Assembly: GCF_001661265.1 (NCBI RefSeq)
Contig: NW_017567012.1
Span: forward strand, 1 to 64,000
Length of the DNA: 64,000 bases
DNA from: Saitoella complicata NRRL Y-17804
Taxonomy: Eukaryota; Ascomycota; Saitoellomycetes; Saitoellales; Saitoellaceae
Direction: 5' to 3'
Positions 42,501 to 52,590 of this stretch are shown here, piece by piece. Position numbers and translations under genes: made by a program. Numbering within the stretch: the first letter of the stretch is position 1; every line of letters begins with the position of its first letter. A model generated the notes under the pieces. That model had not been told where the DNA came from. It worked only from the letters and a program-made list of their open reading frames with translations, and did not search any database.

Positions 42501-43330
42501 GTCCCGTGACTGCTCTTGAGTTGCTTGCAGATTTCGAGAAAGATGGTGGTTTGGAGGGCTTCAAGAGCTGGTGGCTGGACGTCCAACGCGGGAAGGATGT
42601 GGATTCAACTACCCCATTCCGACGGAAGTTAAAGAAGAACGCTCACAAGATCTTCCTTCCAACATCCTTCCCTGACCCCAGGATTGATGAGGCATACTTG
42701 CAACCCGAGGTCGACAAGGATCCGCAGCCATTCGAGTGGGGTGTGCCAGACTTGGACGCCTTGCGTAGCTTCCTCATGAGCACGATTGGCTGGTCCCAGG
42801 AACGTACGGATGAAGTCCTGGTACCGGTTATTCGTGACATGAACCGTAAGCAGGCGGAAGGAACGCAAGTAAACCTTACGCACTTCTTTGATGGGTCGAC
42901 AGGTGCTGGTGCAGCGCCTAAGGAGAGGTACATCTTCAAGAGTAAGCGCTTGCAAAATGCAATGACTAGTTTCCGGAGAGGCAAAACACCTGCTGGCGAG
43001 GCGGATGGAGGCTCTAGTACCTCATCGGAGGAAGAGGCCAACGCTTCGAACCGACATCCGAAGGCACCTTCGAAGAATGGCAAGGGTAAGAGAAAGCGTG
43101 CAGAGCCTGGAGAAAGTGAGGTCCCAATCAAAACCGAGGCCGATGATGAGCTGCCTGTTGCACAGCCAGTGACCAAGAAGAGGGCACCCGTGAAAATTGA
43201 TATCGAGAGTTCATCCGACGATGACAACGCATCATGCGGTATGAGTTTGGCTGCTTCGAGAGGTTCAGGAAGAGCTAAGGCCACTCCCAGAGGGAGGAGC
43301 AAAGGCAGAGGCAAAGCAAGGGCGAGGTAA
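39527..43330 (+). CDS. RAD2: XPG/Rad2 nucleotide-excision-repair endonuclease
   Basis: 1267 residues, no intron, started at ATG 39527 because MGVTGLW is the invariant XPG/FEN start with the Gly that threads near the active site. The N region (about 1-110) has LAVDASIWVYQFLKAVRD and FVFDGGAPVLKRQTI. The I region (about 900-1010) has the acidic clusters EAEAQCAALVEMGLVDGVV, TDDSDVLLFG and the helix-two-turn-helix GSDYTEGLPTVGPVTALELL. The long acidic spacer carries three ubiquitin-interaction-motif-like repeats (near 434 DVEMAMAMSMDEA, near 453 DDELQRAINASLQEQ, near 487 DEQRAIAMSLEN). A PIP-box-like QVNLTHFF lies near residue 1113, and a basic tail supplies nuclear signals. It cuts 3' of lesions in NER and works with TFIIH. 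Confidence 0.97.
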   Translation: MGVTGLWTVLEPCARPVRLDQLAKKRLAVDASIWVYQFLKAVRDKSGNQLRNSHIVGFFRRICKLLFFGIKPVFVFDGGAPVLKRQTIANRLKRREGRREDAVRTAGKLLALRMKQKVLEDKQRDKATLNPTNEGGDEIPENVVYYGEPQYALQNNPKPAAPTKSGPLGNTPALGNLQRDFRKKDAYDLPRLDVPLEDLASQADPRIMTQEDLEEYARQFEGGEDITLYDFSKIDFDGEFFTSLPVADQYNIINAARLRSRLRMGLAKEQLSEMFPNRLEFSKFQIERVKERNDLTQRLFNINGMNEVGARRIASERGREYMLVKNEGAEGGYALGVRDGAADKPVVVDPSSPVIPPVSEETDSEDDGAFEDVPIPGVNVPPPLRAPSPPRRERPQFRPTRPRRTEQPTQRGNALFRAVSDEGNEEEEYGNDDDDVEMAMAMSMDEARGDAREDDELQRAINASLQEQNVPVARPMQEAVMLEDDSDYEDEQRAIAMSLENTNDVGPSRPAAEERSPALVMENDSGDEMEGEQAPGGFLTEAEQPKQKEPELPPWFSAAEQVANKVKAEETSEAVAEEPKEQQEKNEAALLPFQQMQSFLKKKAPAGSARASNAKLLFDEPAPEASDTNGSGFDPSLLKRKQAGPSIVFDEPEAVKAGEPEVVDLSSPPPEVTVPDNEPLHEFPGDAIRADDEDSAATPTPRQKTPPQVIALDAEDDDDEDDDVTLQPEAIAEAAKVLQESPPPPMADTDLFAEYVRAQPPPPEKQLSPLPDANEDEHASMSEQVPEADTTIPWSPSPELSQMEETGQEALAADTSAELVGEDQFFSDDEDEQLMMQLAQEAEEHARFTNELRGPASEPQTNEDFERELRQLRNQQKKDRRDADEVTQVMIKECQELLRHFGLPYVTAPMEAEAQCAALVEMGLVDGVVTDDSDVLLFGGTRIYKNMFNQAKYVECYLMDDLKREYNLDREKLIKVAHLLGSDYTEGLPTVGPVTALELLADFEKDGGLEGFKSWWLDVQRGKDVDSTTPFRRKLKKNAHKIFLPTSFPDPRIDEAYLQPEVDKDPQPFEWGVPDLDALRSFLMSTIGWSQERTDEVLVPVIRDMNRKQAEGTQVNLTHFFDGSTGAGAAPKERYIFKSKRLQNAMTSFRRGKTPAGEADGGSSTSSEEEANASNRHPKAPSKNGKGKRKRAEPGESEVPIKTEADDELPVAQPVTKKRAPVKIDIESSSDDDNASCGMSLAASRGSGRAKATPRGRSKGRGKARAR

Positions 43331-43702
43331 TTGAGGATATACTAGTAATGTGGTGTGATAGCTGGGTAACGGTGCATGAGATTTATGACGGGCGTTTGGA
43401 GTTTCATTTGAACTATAGTATGATGGGCAGGCTTCATGTGGGCCCGGTAGCATCTGGCGTTTCAGACGAATTTGTAGCAATACAAGATTCATCAACATCA
43501 AAGCAGGAAGGTGTTCGATGCCATACTCAGGTCCTGGGGTTTACTGTATCTTAGTTCGGTGATGCTGTTGCCGTCCTGGGAAAGCATCATCGTGATCGTG
43601 ACGCGTGAGAATAACGTGAAAGCGTAGGAGAACTTGGGGGAAGGTCATTGATTGCGGTATAGCCAGCTTTGAATGTTCTAGTTCATTCGTTACTATATTC
43701 CA
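43331..43702. other. Convergent intergenic region, no gene seen
   Basis: 372 bp between the RAD2 and TRM734 stops; two 3' UTRs. No feature beyond ordinary AT-rich patches. Confidence 0.4.
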
Positions 43703-46700
43703 CTATCGCTTTGGGGCCTCAGCTATTTGCGCCAGATGCTTCATGACCTCCATGCCGACCCCATTGATAATAAGCCTTACTTCCTTGATCTCTGGATCTT
43801 GATCCGGCACATACATCAAGCCTCCACAATCTGCTACCTGCGTGTATGTTGCATCTACGCATTGCAGCTTATCGGATCCCTCTTGCACTTCCCAGAACTT
43901 CACTTGCTGGTCAATGGCAACTGACACGATCATTCCGTTGAGTTCAACAATACCAGTTACACACGATCCGTGAGCGTTGTCAGCCCTTGCCATTGCCACT
44001 TCCTCAACCACGATGCGTTCGTCCTTGACATCCCATCGGAAATCAATGATGCACGAAACTAAGGCGTTGTCATCGCCGCCAGTCAAAGTCTTGATGCGGA
44101 CTCCAGAATCGCTTTCATCCATGATGACAGTTTCAAAAACCTTGACGCTGGACTGATGCACCGCCTTCGTCCATATCGGCGCTGGTAATTCTAGGCTGTT
44201 AAACTCCGAAGCACTGCCCTCAGCTATACACTGTCTTGCTGCATCTTCCTCGGCAGCTATTTTAGTGATGTCCCATGCAATGATGTTTCCATCAGTAGCA
44301 GACGCCAAAAGAACTTCTCGCTCGCCCACCTGCAACCGTTGAGTCTGCAGCAGACAGCATGTCCTGTAAGTGCCCTGAGCAAGCAAATGCCATGTGTTTT
44401 TATCCGGAACGCACATCCACATCCTGATGGTCGAGTCTGAGTATACCGCGGTCACGGTGAAGACATCACCCAAAGACTTCACATCGAAATCCATCACACG
44501 CAGATCACCATCTTCAGAGACCTTGGGACATTCCCCAATCGGATAACAGCTCCAGCGACCTGCCTCATCCTCCCACACACTCCAGATGATGAGTTCTTCC
44601 AGTCCAGCTGAAGAGAACAGCAAACGCCTCCCGGCATTGTCGTAAGTCCATTCCATGCTCTGGAGACCAGCGACATGCTTCTTTGCACGGCAAAGCGTCT
44701 GTATTCTTCCGTCGCTGTCGAGCCTCGAAATGTGGATCATCGCATCCTCACCGCCACTGGCGAAGAACTCCTCTCCTTCATTCCCATCTACAAACGACAA
44801 AGCCGTAGCACGGACTTCCCTACCGTGAGTTCCATCCTGCAAAACAGTATCCATGAAACCCCTGCTCTCCACTTCGGCGTCATTCCTGCAGAACGATAGT
44901 ACCGAAGCCTTGGTATAAGCAAAGACGAATTGCTCAATCATTTTCTCAGACACCAAGAAACTCCATGCTCGGTGCGCACCACCGCAATTCTCGGAGTACA
45001 CTTCATAGGCTTGGGTATGGTTGTAGACAAAGAACTTCGTGGTGCGAAAGCCGTAGAGGAGAAGCTCGCCATTGGCGATGATTGCGCCGTCGATTTGGCC
45101 CTTGGAAGGGATCTTGCCGCGGTCTGTCGCGATGAACTCGACTTCCCCGTGGAGGGAGACTCCGTGGTATGCGAAGCTACCGTCCTTCCCAGTTGTTATG
45201 ACTGGGAATGACGGAGTTGTGTACCGTGACCGTGGTGGGATGGTGATGGAGGTGACAGCATCCATGCCATGTACTCGTCTGAACACACCCTCAACATTTG
45301 TCCCCAAGCGCTGAATACTCACCGCACCTTGTCTTGATCCCAGAAACAGCGTTTCAGTGATGACATCCACAGTCGCAGATGTAGGCTCGAATGTGTCCGG
45401 TACTTTGATTGAGTACGCATTGGTAAGTGTCAACCTTGCCTGCTGCTCCCTCTGATTCGAGTTCGCCTCTAAACGTAACACCGCAACCTCTCCCTTTGGA
45501 GCGAAGAGGACGACATAGAAGATTTCGTCAAGCGACACGGCGAACAAATCCGTGATCTGCCCTCGGCATACGGGGATCTGCGCAACTTGTGTCCGTGTTC
45601 TGGTGTTGATCACCGTAACACCACCCGTCCTATCGCCGATACACGCAAAGTCTGTGCCCCGCCATGCTCTCACTTCCGAATATCCAACAAGATGCTGGGC
45701 TTCACATACACTCGTCCATGTCTCCTCCCGCTTAACATGCAGCAGCACCTGCCCCGTAGAAGTCGTCAACAGCGTTCTCTCCTCATCAAGCACCACGAAG
45801 CTCTTGAATGTCGGTCCTTTCTTTCCCTCGACCTTCTCCAATCCCAGCTTCTCGTAGATAGATCCTATTGTCCATTGATCCTTCTTTGCCGTGCTACCCT
45901 CAGCCAGTTCAAACAGCCTCACCCGTCCATCTTGCCCTCCAGTCGCAACAATCTTCCCAGAAGGCCCACCAACAGCCGCACACCAACAATGCTTTCCCGT
46001 ATGCGCATCCCAAATAGTCTTCGTCTCCAACGTCTCCCTTTCCCGATCGAATCCCCAAAGTCTCGCATCCGTATCCTCAGAAGCAGTGACAACACTCTTC
46101 TCATCCTGCGTCCACATCACATCCCAAATCCTCGCTCCATGTCCCCACCCCGTTGCAAGACATTCCCCACTTTCCGTGTCCCAAACCCTGACACTCCGAT
46201 CATCAGAACACGAAACCAGCAACCTCCCGTCCCTCGAAAAATCTAACCCGAAGATAACTCCGTCGTGGCCGTTTAGTCGTTTTTCGATCGGACATTCAGA
46301 GAGGTCGGAGATAGGGATTGAGCCGTGCCAGAGGAGGATCTCGTTCATGACTGTGCCTGCTGCGACTTTGACTAGGCCGTCCGAGGTGATGCGAACATCG
46401 GCTGCGTAGAGGACTGAGCGCTCGACGGAGTGAGCGTGGAGTTCGGAGATGTATGCCCCGGTGCTGGCGTTGTAGAAGAGGACAGAGTTGTGCATCACCA
46501 CCAACGCAACGATATCTCCGTGTAGCGTCCCATCCAGAATCCAATCCTGGGCCTCGTGCTCCTTCACCTCCGTTTCCTCATCCAGCAGCGCATCAAAGCT
46601 CGTAACACAAAACGACCTCCCTCCATAAATGACGATCCTCGACTCCCCATCCACGACGATCCCATGCACCTTCTCCCTCCCAAAAACCTTTCTCTTCACC

Positions 46701-46886
46701 AACAACTCTCCACTTCGTACATTATAGACTTTGACATGGCCGGCTTGCCCGACCAATACATGTTCCTCGCCTGCAAAAGATAGCGCTGTCACTGGGCCGA
46801 CATGGCCAATGGACTATGATAGACCTGAGTAAATGCGCAGTTATGTGGAAGATGGGGAGTGAACGGACCTCGAGGAAGCGGCCCAT
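43703..46886 (-). CDS. TRM734: WDR6/Trm734-like WD40 protein
   Basis: A six-codon first exon (46886-46869, MGRFLE) and a main exon 46813-43703, with a 55-nt intron (GTCCGT..ATAG); 1042 residues. Without the first exon the long frame has no ATG at the WD40 start, and splicing gives the expected SIGHVGPVTALSFAGEEHVLVG. The protein is a chain of WD40 repeats, clearest at residues about 170-300: LNGHDGVIFGLDFSRDGRLLVSC, SDDRSVRVWDTESGECLATGWGHG, VMWTQDEKSVVTASEDTDARLWG. Length and architecture match WDR6/Rtt10. In yeast this protein partners the Trm7 methyltransferase for 2'-O-methylation at tRNA position 34. The GTCCGT donor is slightly unusual. Confidence 0.88.
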
Positions 46887-47159
46887 GGCGGGGTATGTGG
46901 GTAGATCACGGTCCGTGCGTATGGTAAAAAGTCTAAATTTAGAAGTGTAACGTTGATAAAGTTGCAGGCACGTGCATGTCAGCAATGGGAAAGTTATGAT
47001 CAGGTCGACATTCCAGTCTGTTACGATGGTAATGGCTACAGGATCACAGGATGATAAGAGGAAGGAACATGACATGGCCGACGGAAGCGTGCTACTATTT
47101 TCTAACTACGCCTCTCAACTCCAAGAAACATCCAAATCCATTCCAGATGGTAAAACCAC

Positions 47160-47989
47160 TTAGAACTTGGCGAACTTCTTGGAAGCACCAGGAGCAGCAG
47201 AGACCTTCAAGACGTTGAAACGAACAGTCTTGGACAAAGGCCTGCACTGACCAACGGTGACGACATCACCCTCCTGCACACGGAAAGCGGGGGAGACGTG
47301 AGCGGCAAGGTTCTTGTGACGCTTCTCGTAACGCTGGTACTTGGGGATGAAGTGGAGGTACTCGCGGCGGACGATGATGGTGCGGTGCATCTTGGCGGAG
47401 ACGACGACACCGGTCAAGATACGGCCACGGATGGAGACCATACCGGTGAAGGGGCACTTCTTGTCTATAGGGAAGGTAGGAGTCAGCAAGCCGTTCGGAA
47501 AGGTGTCACGACCCTTGGGGGTAGGGTGGACTGTAGTATCTTTGGTTTCAAAATCCTCGATCCCCGAAGGGAGAGCAGTAACAAAAGTATGAACGGGACG
47601 TAGCCAATTGGGTAGTGCGCTGGTCTGATCTTTCAGGAAGATGACATGAAGACACTCGCATCTCGATCCCAGGCCTTGTGCGACGGAGCGCAGTTGGCTG
47701 ACGGTCATACGACACGCGCCTTTCAAAAAGCAAGAACAAAAAACACAAAGTACGGGGGTTGACTAACCGATGTAGTTACCCTGGATAGCCTCCTTGGGGG
47801 TCTTGAAGCCAAGACCAACATCCTTGTACCAACGGCGGTCACGGATGGACTTCTTAGTCGCAGACTTGCTGTTGAGGAAGATGTGCTGCACAATCGGTCA
47901 GAACCAAATCGCTTGATATTTTCGGTGAGAAAACATACGGGCTGCTTCAAGAAAGCACGCTCGTGCTGGACAGTAAGTTCGGTGGCCAT
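47160..47989 (-). CDS. RPS11: 40S ribosomal protein uS17 (RPS11)
   Basis: Three exons: 47989-47939, 47885-47768, 47464-47160 (introns 53 and 303 nt), 157 residues. It begins [28 protein letters not shown] and contains [69 protein letters not shown] and [20 protein letters not shown], the full uS17 signature. Yeast Rps11 is 156 residues. It binds 18S rRNA in the small-subunit body. Intron 2 is five times longer than any other intron here. The promoter carries a TTAGGG-type palindrome. Confidence 0.98.
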
Positions 47990-48625
47990 TACGGTGGATC
48001 TGGAGTTGTCGTCGGGATAAGGCGTCTCGAGGATTTCGCGGTGAGCTGGGCCGTAAACTTTACTGGGCGGGTTAGCGGTCACGTGCAGGCGCAGGCCAGG
48101 AAGGTCCGCCCGGTGCGACTGGCAGAGAGGGGAGGGTTAACCCTGCGCGCGCCGAAGTCAATGGCTAAAAATAGCAGCGTTGAAGCCGGCCGATAACTTT
48201 TGATGGATGAACGAGCTCGATTGACCTCAAAGAAAAAGCCAGCTCCAATTACAGCTGCAATCTCATAACCTTATTGCCAAGGTCCTTCTGCACTGCCCCA
48301 CCGGCCTGGCGTCATGATTCGCACGCGCGGCGCTTTCCCGTACGCATATGCACCCCGGAACGTCCGGCTCGAGTACTTGGCAATCTGAAAACCGTTGACC
48401 TTTATATAATCCCTTCTCTGCTGCTGTCACCTTGCTCTTCTTCTCTTGCTGCATATACCGCTCATCCCATTCACCTCGACGAGCATACACCCCGATCAAA
48501 CCGGTGTTACGAGTCGGATCAGTCATTTTTTGGTAGCATTCAGTCAGCAAGAACACCTCTCGTCACCTGTTAGCTTTTGAGCGATACCCTTTGCAACCTT
48601 TCGAATCGCATTTATCTCACCAACA
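47990..48625. promoter_or_regulatory. Divergent promoter RPS11 / SUR7-like
   Basis: 636 bp between the two start codons. It contains the palindrome AGGGTTAACCCT (48133-48144), which joins two telobox half sites head to head about 145 bp from the RPS11 ATG and is a plausible site for a Tbf1-like activator of ribosomal protein genes. A TATATAA box at 48403-48409 lies about 220 bp before the SUR7-like ATG. Confidence 0.5.
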
Positions 48626-49705
48626 ATGGCAAAAACACCAACCACCAAACGAGCACTTTGCCTCACCATCCCCTTCCTCTGCACCCTCCTTGCCTTCATC
48701 TTCACCCTGCTCATCATCATCGGCAACCTCTCCCCAGCGCCCGTCCTCCGCAACCTCTACTTCGCCCGCGTAAACACCACAAACATCGTACCCTCCTCAA
48801 CCCCCAACGCCGCAGTCGCAAACACAATCGCCCAGGCACTCGGACTCCACGATTTCTATCAAGTGGGGTTATGGAATTACTGTGAGGGGTACTATGACAA
48901 TGGTATCAATATTACGAGTTGTTCGAAGAGGGAGGCGGCGTATGCGTTTGATCCGGTGGAGATTATTGAGAGTGAGTTGTTGATTGGGGCGAGTGTGGCT
49001 ATCCCAACCTCCATCACCTCCGATATCGCGCGTGTTCGGATTGCGTCACGGTGGATCTTTGGATTGTACATGACCGGGGTCTGCCTGTCGTTTGTCACCC
49101 TCCTCATCATGTGTATCGGTGCCCTCGGCCGTCGTTGGGCAGTCCTCCCCGTCATTACTGGTTTCCTAGCCTGGCTCATGACCACCGCAGCCAGCGTCGT
49201 TGCAACCGTCCTCTGGAAAATCGTACAAAACGTCTTCAATAACGCAACAGAAGTGAACGTCATCGTCTCACTCTCAACAGAGATGCTAGCAATGGAATGG
49301 CTTGCCGTCGCATTCTCCACCATCGCACTCCTCTTCCTGCTCATCTCACTTTGTACACCCAAGGGCCGGAAAACGGTGGAGAAACAACGCATGCTCGAGG
49401 AAGAAAAGTGGGCGGCGTCGAACCCGAGTCCTCCGCCTAACATGATCGTCAACAATGGTGGGTTCACGCCAGTCGAGCGCGCAAGCGGCGTCTTCACTCC
49501 CGTTCAACCATATATCCCAGTCCAACAGCAGCAATTCGACTACAATCACCCTCATGCGCCCAATCCGGTCAGTATGCTGCGTCAGGAGGGGTATGAGAGG
49601 AATGTGCCAGAGCCGTTGCCGCAGTATCAATATCCGAAGTATTCGAACGGGTATGGGTATGAGAGTTCGCGGAATTCGAGTTCGGGGAGGAATGTGACGG
49701 TGTGA
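48626..49705 (+). CDS. SUR7/PalI family membrane protein
   Basis: 359 residues, no intron. Four membrane segments (about 12-33, 143-165, 172-195, 220-242) with a large first extracellular loop that contains the family signature VGLWNYCEGY followed by a second Cys (ITSCSKREAAYAFDPVEII) likely paired with it. A long cytosolic C-terminal tail is rich in Pro, Tyr and Asn. Family members sit at the plasma membrane, either in eisosome/MCC domains (Sur7) or as the pH-response sensor PalI/Rim9; the length and tail resemble ascomycete SUR7/PalI proteins, but assignment to one branch is not possible here. Divergent from RPS11. Confidence 0.9.
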   Translation: MAKTPTTKRALCLTIPFLCTLLAFIFTLLIIIGNLSPAPVLRNLYFARVNTTNIVPSSTPNAAVANTIAQALGLHDFYQVGLWNYCEGYYDNGINITSCSKREAAYAFDPVEIIESELLIGASVAIPTSITSDIARVRIASRWIFGLYMTGVCLSFVTLLIMCIGALGRRWAVLPVITGFLAWLMTTAASVVATVLWKIVQNVFNNATEVNVIVSLSTEMLAMEWLAVAFSTIALLFLLISLCTPKGRKTVEKQRMLEEEKWAASNPSPPPNMIVNNGGFTPVERASGVFTPVQPYIPVQQQQFDYNHPHAPNPVSMLRQEGYERNVPEPLPQYQYPKYSNGYGYESSRNSSSGRNVTV

Positions 49706-50103
49706 GATGAAATGTTTGGACGTATAAAGGTGGGGTGGCAAGAAGGTACGAGTGACAACGCGAGGGAATGGCGTTTATGAGTTTCTTTTTATGCCTTTGC
49801 TGGTTTGGCTTACGTTCGCGGTCTGAAATCATGATACGATTCCCATTCAATGGTGCACTCAAACTTGCATATCAGCGGCCTGAGACGCGGCCCTTTTAAG
49901 TTTCCCACGGTGCAGTAGCCAACGCATTCGAATTCGATACGTCTTGTTTGGCCGTTAGGAGGCAACCGACTTAGGCGTGAAGAACCCCAGTCTTCATCTT
50001 AACCATGCATCCATTAAGGTACAAAGGTACTTCTCGAGCATATTTTCGTCTGGCTGTAACCTTCTCTACTCTTACTCGGATGGCATGAATGATCCAATCC
50101 CTT
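49706..50103. other. Convergent intergenic region, no gene seen
   Basis: 398 bp between the SUR7-like stop and the F-box gene stop. No coding signal; two 3' UTRs. Confidence 0.4.
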
Positions 50104-51582
50104 TCACCAATCCCTTCGCTGCCGTCCCAAACTCCATACCAGAAGTTCCTCCTCCTTCATAACCACAACCCACAACCCATCTCCCTCCTCATTATACCCC
50201 ATCCACACCGCAACCTGCGTCGCACGGCTCTGCTCCCCCTCATCAGGGCCCCTAAGTCGTCCCCAATCAACATTAAACGCCCTCCCTTCCTTCTCCTGCT
50301 GCCGAATTCCGTACGCAAACATCCCAAACGGGGCCTCGACATCGCCTTCCCAACATGCCATGCTTTGTAGTTCGGGAAAGGGGTAGAGACCCCACTTTCC
50401 TTCCATGTCGTAGTCAATGAAGGGGAGGGGGGCGGGTGGGGAGATGTAGGTGCCGGAAAGGAAGTGGCAGAGGGGAGGTTGGTGAGCATGAGTTGAGTCG
50501 TCTGCTGTTAGGTATATCGACGCTTCATATGACCTTCCCTCCGCAGAATGTGCTGGTTGAGGACGGTCTGTTCGGGTCAAGGAAAGATGGACCCGAGGGT
50601 CGACGGAATGAACTGCGGAAGGCGTCACGTTTTCATTACGCCTACTCATCTCTCCAGCACCGGCAAGGACTTTACCTATGTCGAAGGCCATGACCAACTG
50701 TGTCTCTTCTAGAGGCTTCGCGATCATATATAGAGTAGTTCCGTCTGTCTCATACTGCACACCACCCGAAATGACGTCGATTGGTGGGTCAAACCGCTCA
50801 AGTGGGGAGAACAGGGCCTCAACCCAATCGGAAGAGTTCGTACCTTCGATAGGCTCAGCATATAGGTGGAACTGACCAGATTGCGCCAGGCAAACAACGT
50901 ATGTTCCTTTGCAGTGCAAGCTTACCAGGTCGTCGAGACCAGTGTTGATCTCGTAAAGAAGCTTGTTTGATGGTGCTGCTTCGTAGACAAAGATCATCTG
51001 CGTCGAGATCCGCGTAGTTAAGATCACAATACGATCTCCATCTATACGTATATCTCTCGTGCTGTAGCCTTCTGGTAAAGGCAACACCCACGTCTCCTGC
51101 GTAGCAAGCCGTACCAATTGAATCTCCTTGCCGGCGGAGCGGAAAAGGGCTACCAGTCCATACCCATGCCGAGCCTTTCTTCTGGTTGCAGCCGTTGCTA
51201 GCGGACCATTAGGTACAAAAAGTGCACCGAGACGGGGCGTATTATTTGCCCGAGGCGTAACTTGCGGTGTCGGTGTATCGATACTGAAGTACTCCTCCGC
51301 TCTTCGTCGCTGAAAGTTGTGAAACGCGCGGGCAAGAACGCTCAGCTCTGATACGACGTCCGGCTCAGGTGTGAAAGTTCGGAACGCTCTCACGAAGGCC
51401 AGAGGGAAGTGCGCTTTGAGAACTGCTGAACAGACGTAATGGGATGAGGCGATTGCGTTGAGACTGCGTGAAACCTGGCGAACGCGAAAGACCTGCACCG
51501 GATCTAGGTATGCAAAGATGTCCGAAAGAATTTCGCCAGGGAGGGATGTGAGTGACATGACCGGGCTGTCCTCAACTGGCAT
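50104..51582 (-). CDS. F-box protein
   Basis: 492 residues, single exon. An N-terminal F-box at about residues 10-55 (LTSLPGEILSDIFAYLDPVQ, then FRVRQVSRSLNAIA), expected to bind Skp1 in an SCF ubiquitin ligase. The remaining 430 residues have a repeating beta-strand character (LVALFRSAGKEIQLVRLAT; RDIRIDGDRIVILTTRIS; MIFVYEAAPSNKLLYEI; LVSLHCKGTYVVCLAQSGQFHLYAE), compatible with a beta-propeller-like substrate domain without clear WD motifs. The C terminus ends in basic RRDW. Substrate unknown. Confidence 0.88.
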   Translation of the reverse strand: MPVEDSPVMSLTSLPGEILSDIFAYLDPVQVFRVRQVSRSLNAIASSHYVCSAVLKAHFPLAFVRAFRTFTPEPDVVSELSVLARAFHNFQRRRAEEYFSIDTPTPQVTPRANNTPRLGALFVPNGPLATAATRRKARHGYGLVALFRSAGKEIQLVRLATQETWVLPLPEGYSTRDIRIDGDRIVILTTRISTQMIFVYEAAPSNKLLYEINTGLDDLVSLHCKGTYVVCLAQSGQFHLYAEPIEGTNSSDWVEALFSPLERFDPPIDVISGGVQYETDGTTLYMIAKPLEETQLVMAFDIGKVLAGAGEMSRRNENVTPSAVHSVDPRVHLSLTRTDRPQPAHSAEGRSYEASIYLTADDSTHAHQPPLCHFLSGTYISPPAPLPFIDYDMEGKWGLYPFPELQSMACWEGDVEAPFGMFAYGIRQQEKEGRAFNVDWGRLRGPDEGEQSRATQVAVWMGYNEEGDGLWVVVMKEEELLVWSLGRQRRDW

Positions 51583-51736
51583 GGCCGTGATGGGACTGTC
51601 GAACGTCGGCTGATGTCACCCCTTCACTCAAAGCAGCAAAAAAGACTTTTTCCTTTTCTGTTTGCAAAACACTATAAAAGAGATTCAGGTAATCCATGTA
51701 CATTTGATATCCGGGGTCGGCCCTGTAATGTAGCCC

Positions 51737-52122
51737 ATGACATCATTTCACTTTCCGTTTTTCGGCAGGCATGTCAACACAGTGCTCGCGAGACGTGAAC
51801 AGCAGCATTACGATCCAAACACATTGGGAAGATTGAGAGCAGAGGTTGAACAAGAAAGATCACGGAGAGAATCCACGATGAACGCCGAGGAAGACGACGC
51901 TGAAGATATGAAGGATTTGTGTAAAAAGTGCAGGTCAAGTCCAATCACTCATGCGGCGAATGGCTGCAAACATCCCCTCTACTGCCAGAGATGTGCAATG
52001 CGAGTGGCAACAGGAGGAAAGTGCAAGGTGAGCAGTTTTCCCGGAAGAGCCAAGGCGAACGCTGAGCAGTTCTTTCAATATAGACTTGCGGCGAAATGTT
52101 TAGCGAGTTGCAGAGGGTCTAA
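51737..52122 (+). CDS. Small C3HC4 RING-finger protein
   Basis: Exons 51737-52027 and 52084-52122 (intron 56 nt, GTGAGC..ATAG), 109 residues. Splicing is needed to complete the zinc finger: exon 1 ends at GGKCK and exon 2 adds TCGEMFSELQRV and a stop, giving the standard end of a C3HC4 RING (LCKKCRSS, GCKHPLYCQRCA, GGKCKTCGEMF). The unspliced frame runs on for over 100 codons of intron and UTR and would lose the last Cys. The first 60 residues are charged and helical. A cytosolic E3 or zinc-binding adaptor role is inferred from the domain. Its start is 154 bp from the divergent F-box gene. Confidence 0.82.
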
Positions 52123-52590
52123 TCGGCCGGATGGGAAGACTATCAGGGAAATGAAGGGGCAAGTCCAATGGACGGTCGCCGAGAGTACCATGGACTATCT
52201 ACTCAAGCAAGATAGGCATATTCGGAGCGTGAACGAGATAACAGTTTTTGGACAAAGAAGTTTTCTTCACTACTCCTCGGGGAGCTCTCTCTTCCGCTAT
52301 CACTATCGCTATCAACTATCAACCATAATAAACACAGCGACGATCCACATCGCAAGAAAAGAAAAAAGGATAACGCCTAGCATAAACAAGAAACGAAAGA
52401 CATAGTGGCCTCTATATGCCAGCATAAATAGAAAAAGGGCCCATGGCGTGATCCTGGGTATAATAATATGTCGGTGTGATGAAAGCACGCTTCAAACGTA
52501 ATCCAGCGTTTTTTGTTGCTCCGTTCCTCTTTTCTCTCCGTCTTCCTCTTTTCCGTCTACTAGTTGTTCCATATCACCTGTAGACACTCT
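52123..52590. other. Convergent intergenic region, no gene seen
   Basis: 468 bp between the RING gene and the cyclin stop. AT-rich and repetitive with AAGAAAAG-type tracts; consistent with two 3' UTRs. Confidence 0.4.

Noticed and set aside
47465-47726. Alternative RPS11 N terminus read from intron 2
   Set aside because: The open frame before DKKCPFTG is intron sequence; the conserved uS17 N terminus is found in two upstream exons in phase.
47465-47767. snoRNA gene inside RPS11 intron 2
   Set aside because: CTGA-type D boxes are present but no RUGAUGA C box at a suitable distance and no terminal stem was found by eye, so not annotated.
52084-52405. Read-through C-terminal half of the RING gene frame
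   Set aside because: This part of the long frame is intron and UTR read in the wrong phase; splicing completes the zinc finger and ends the protein at 52122.
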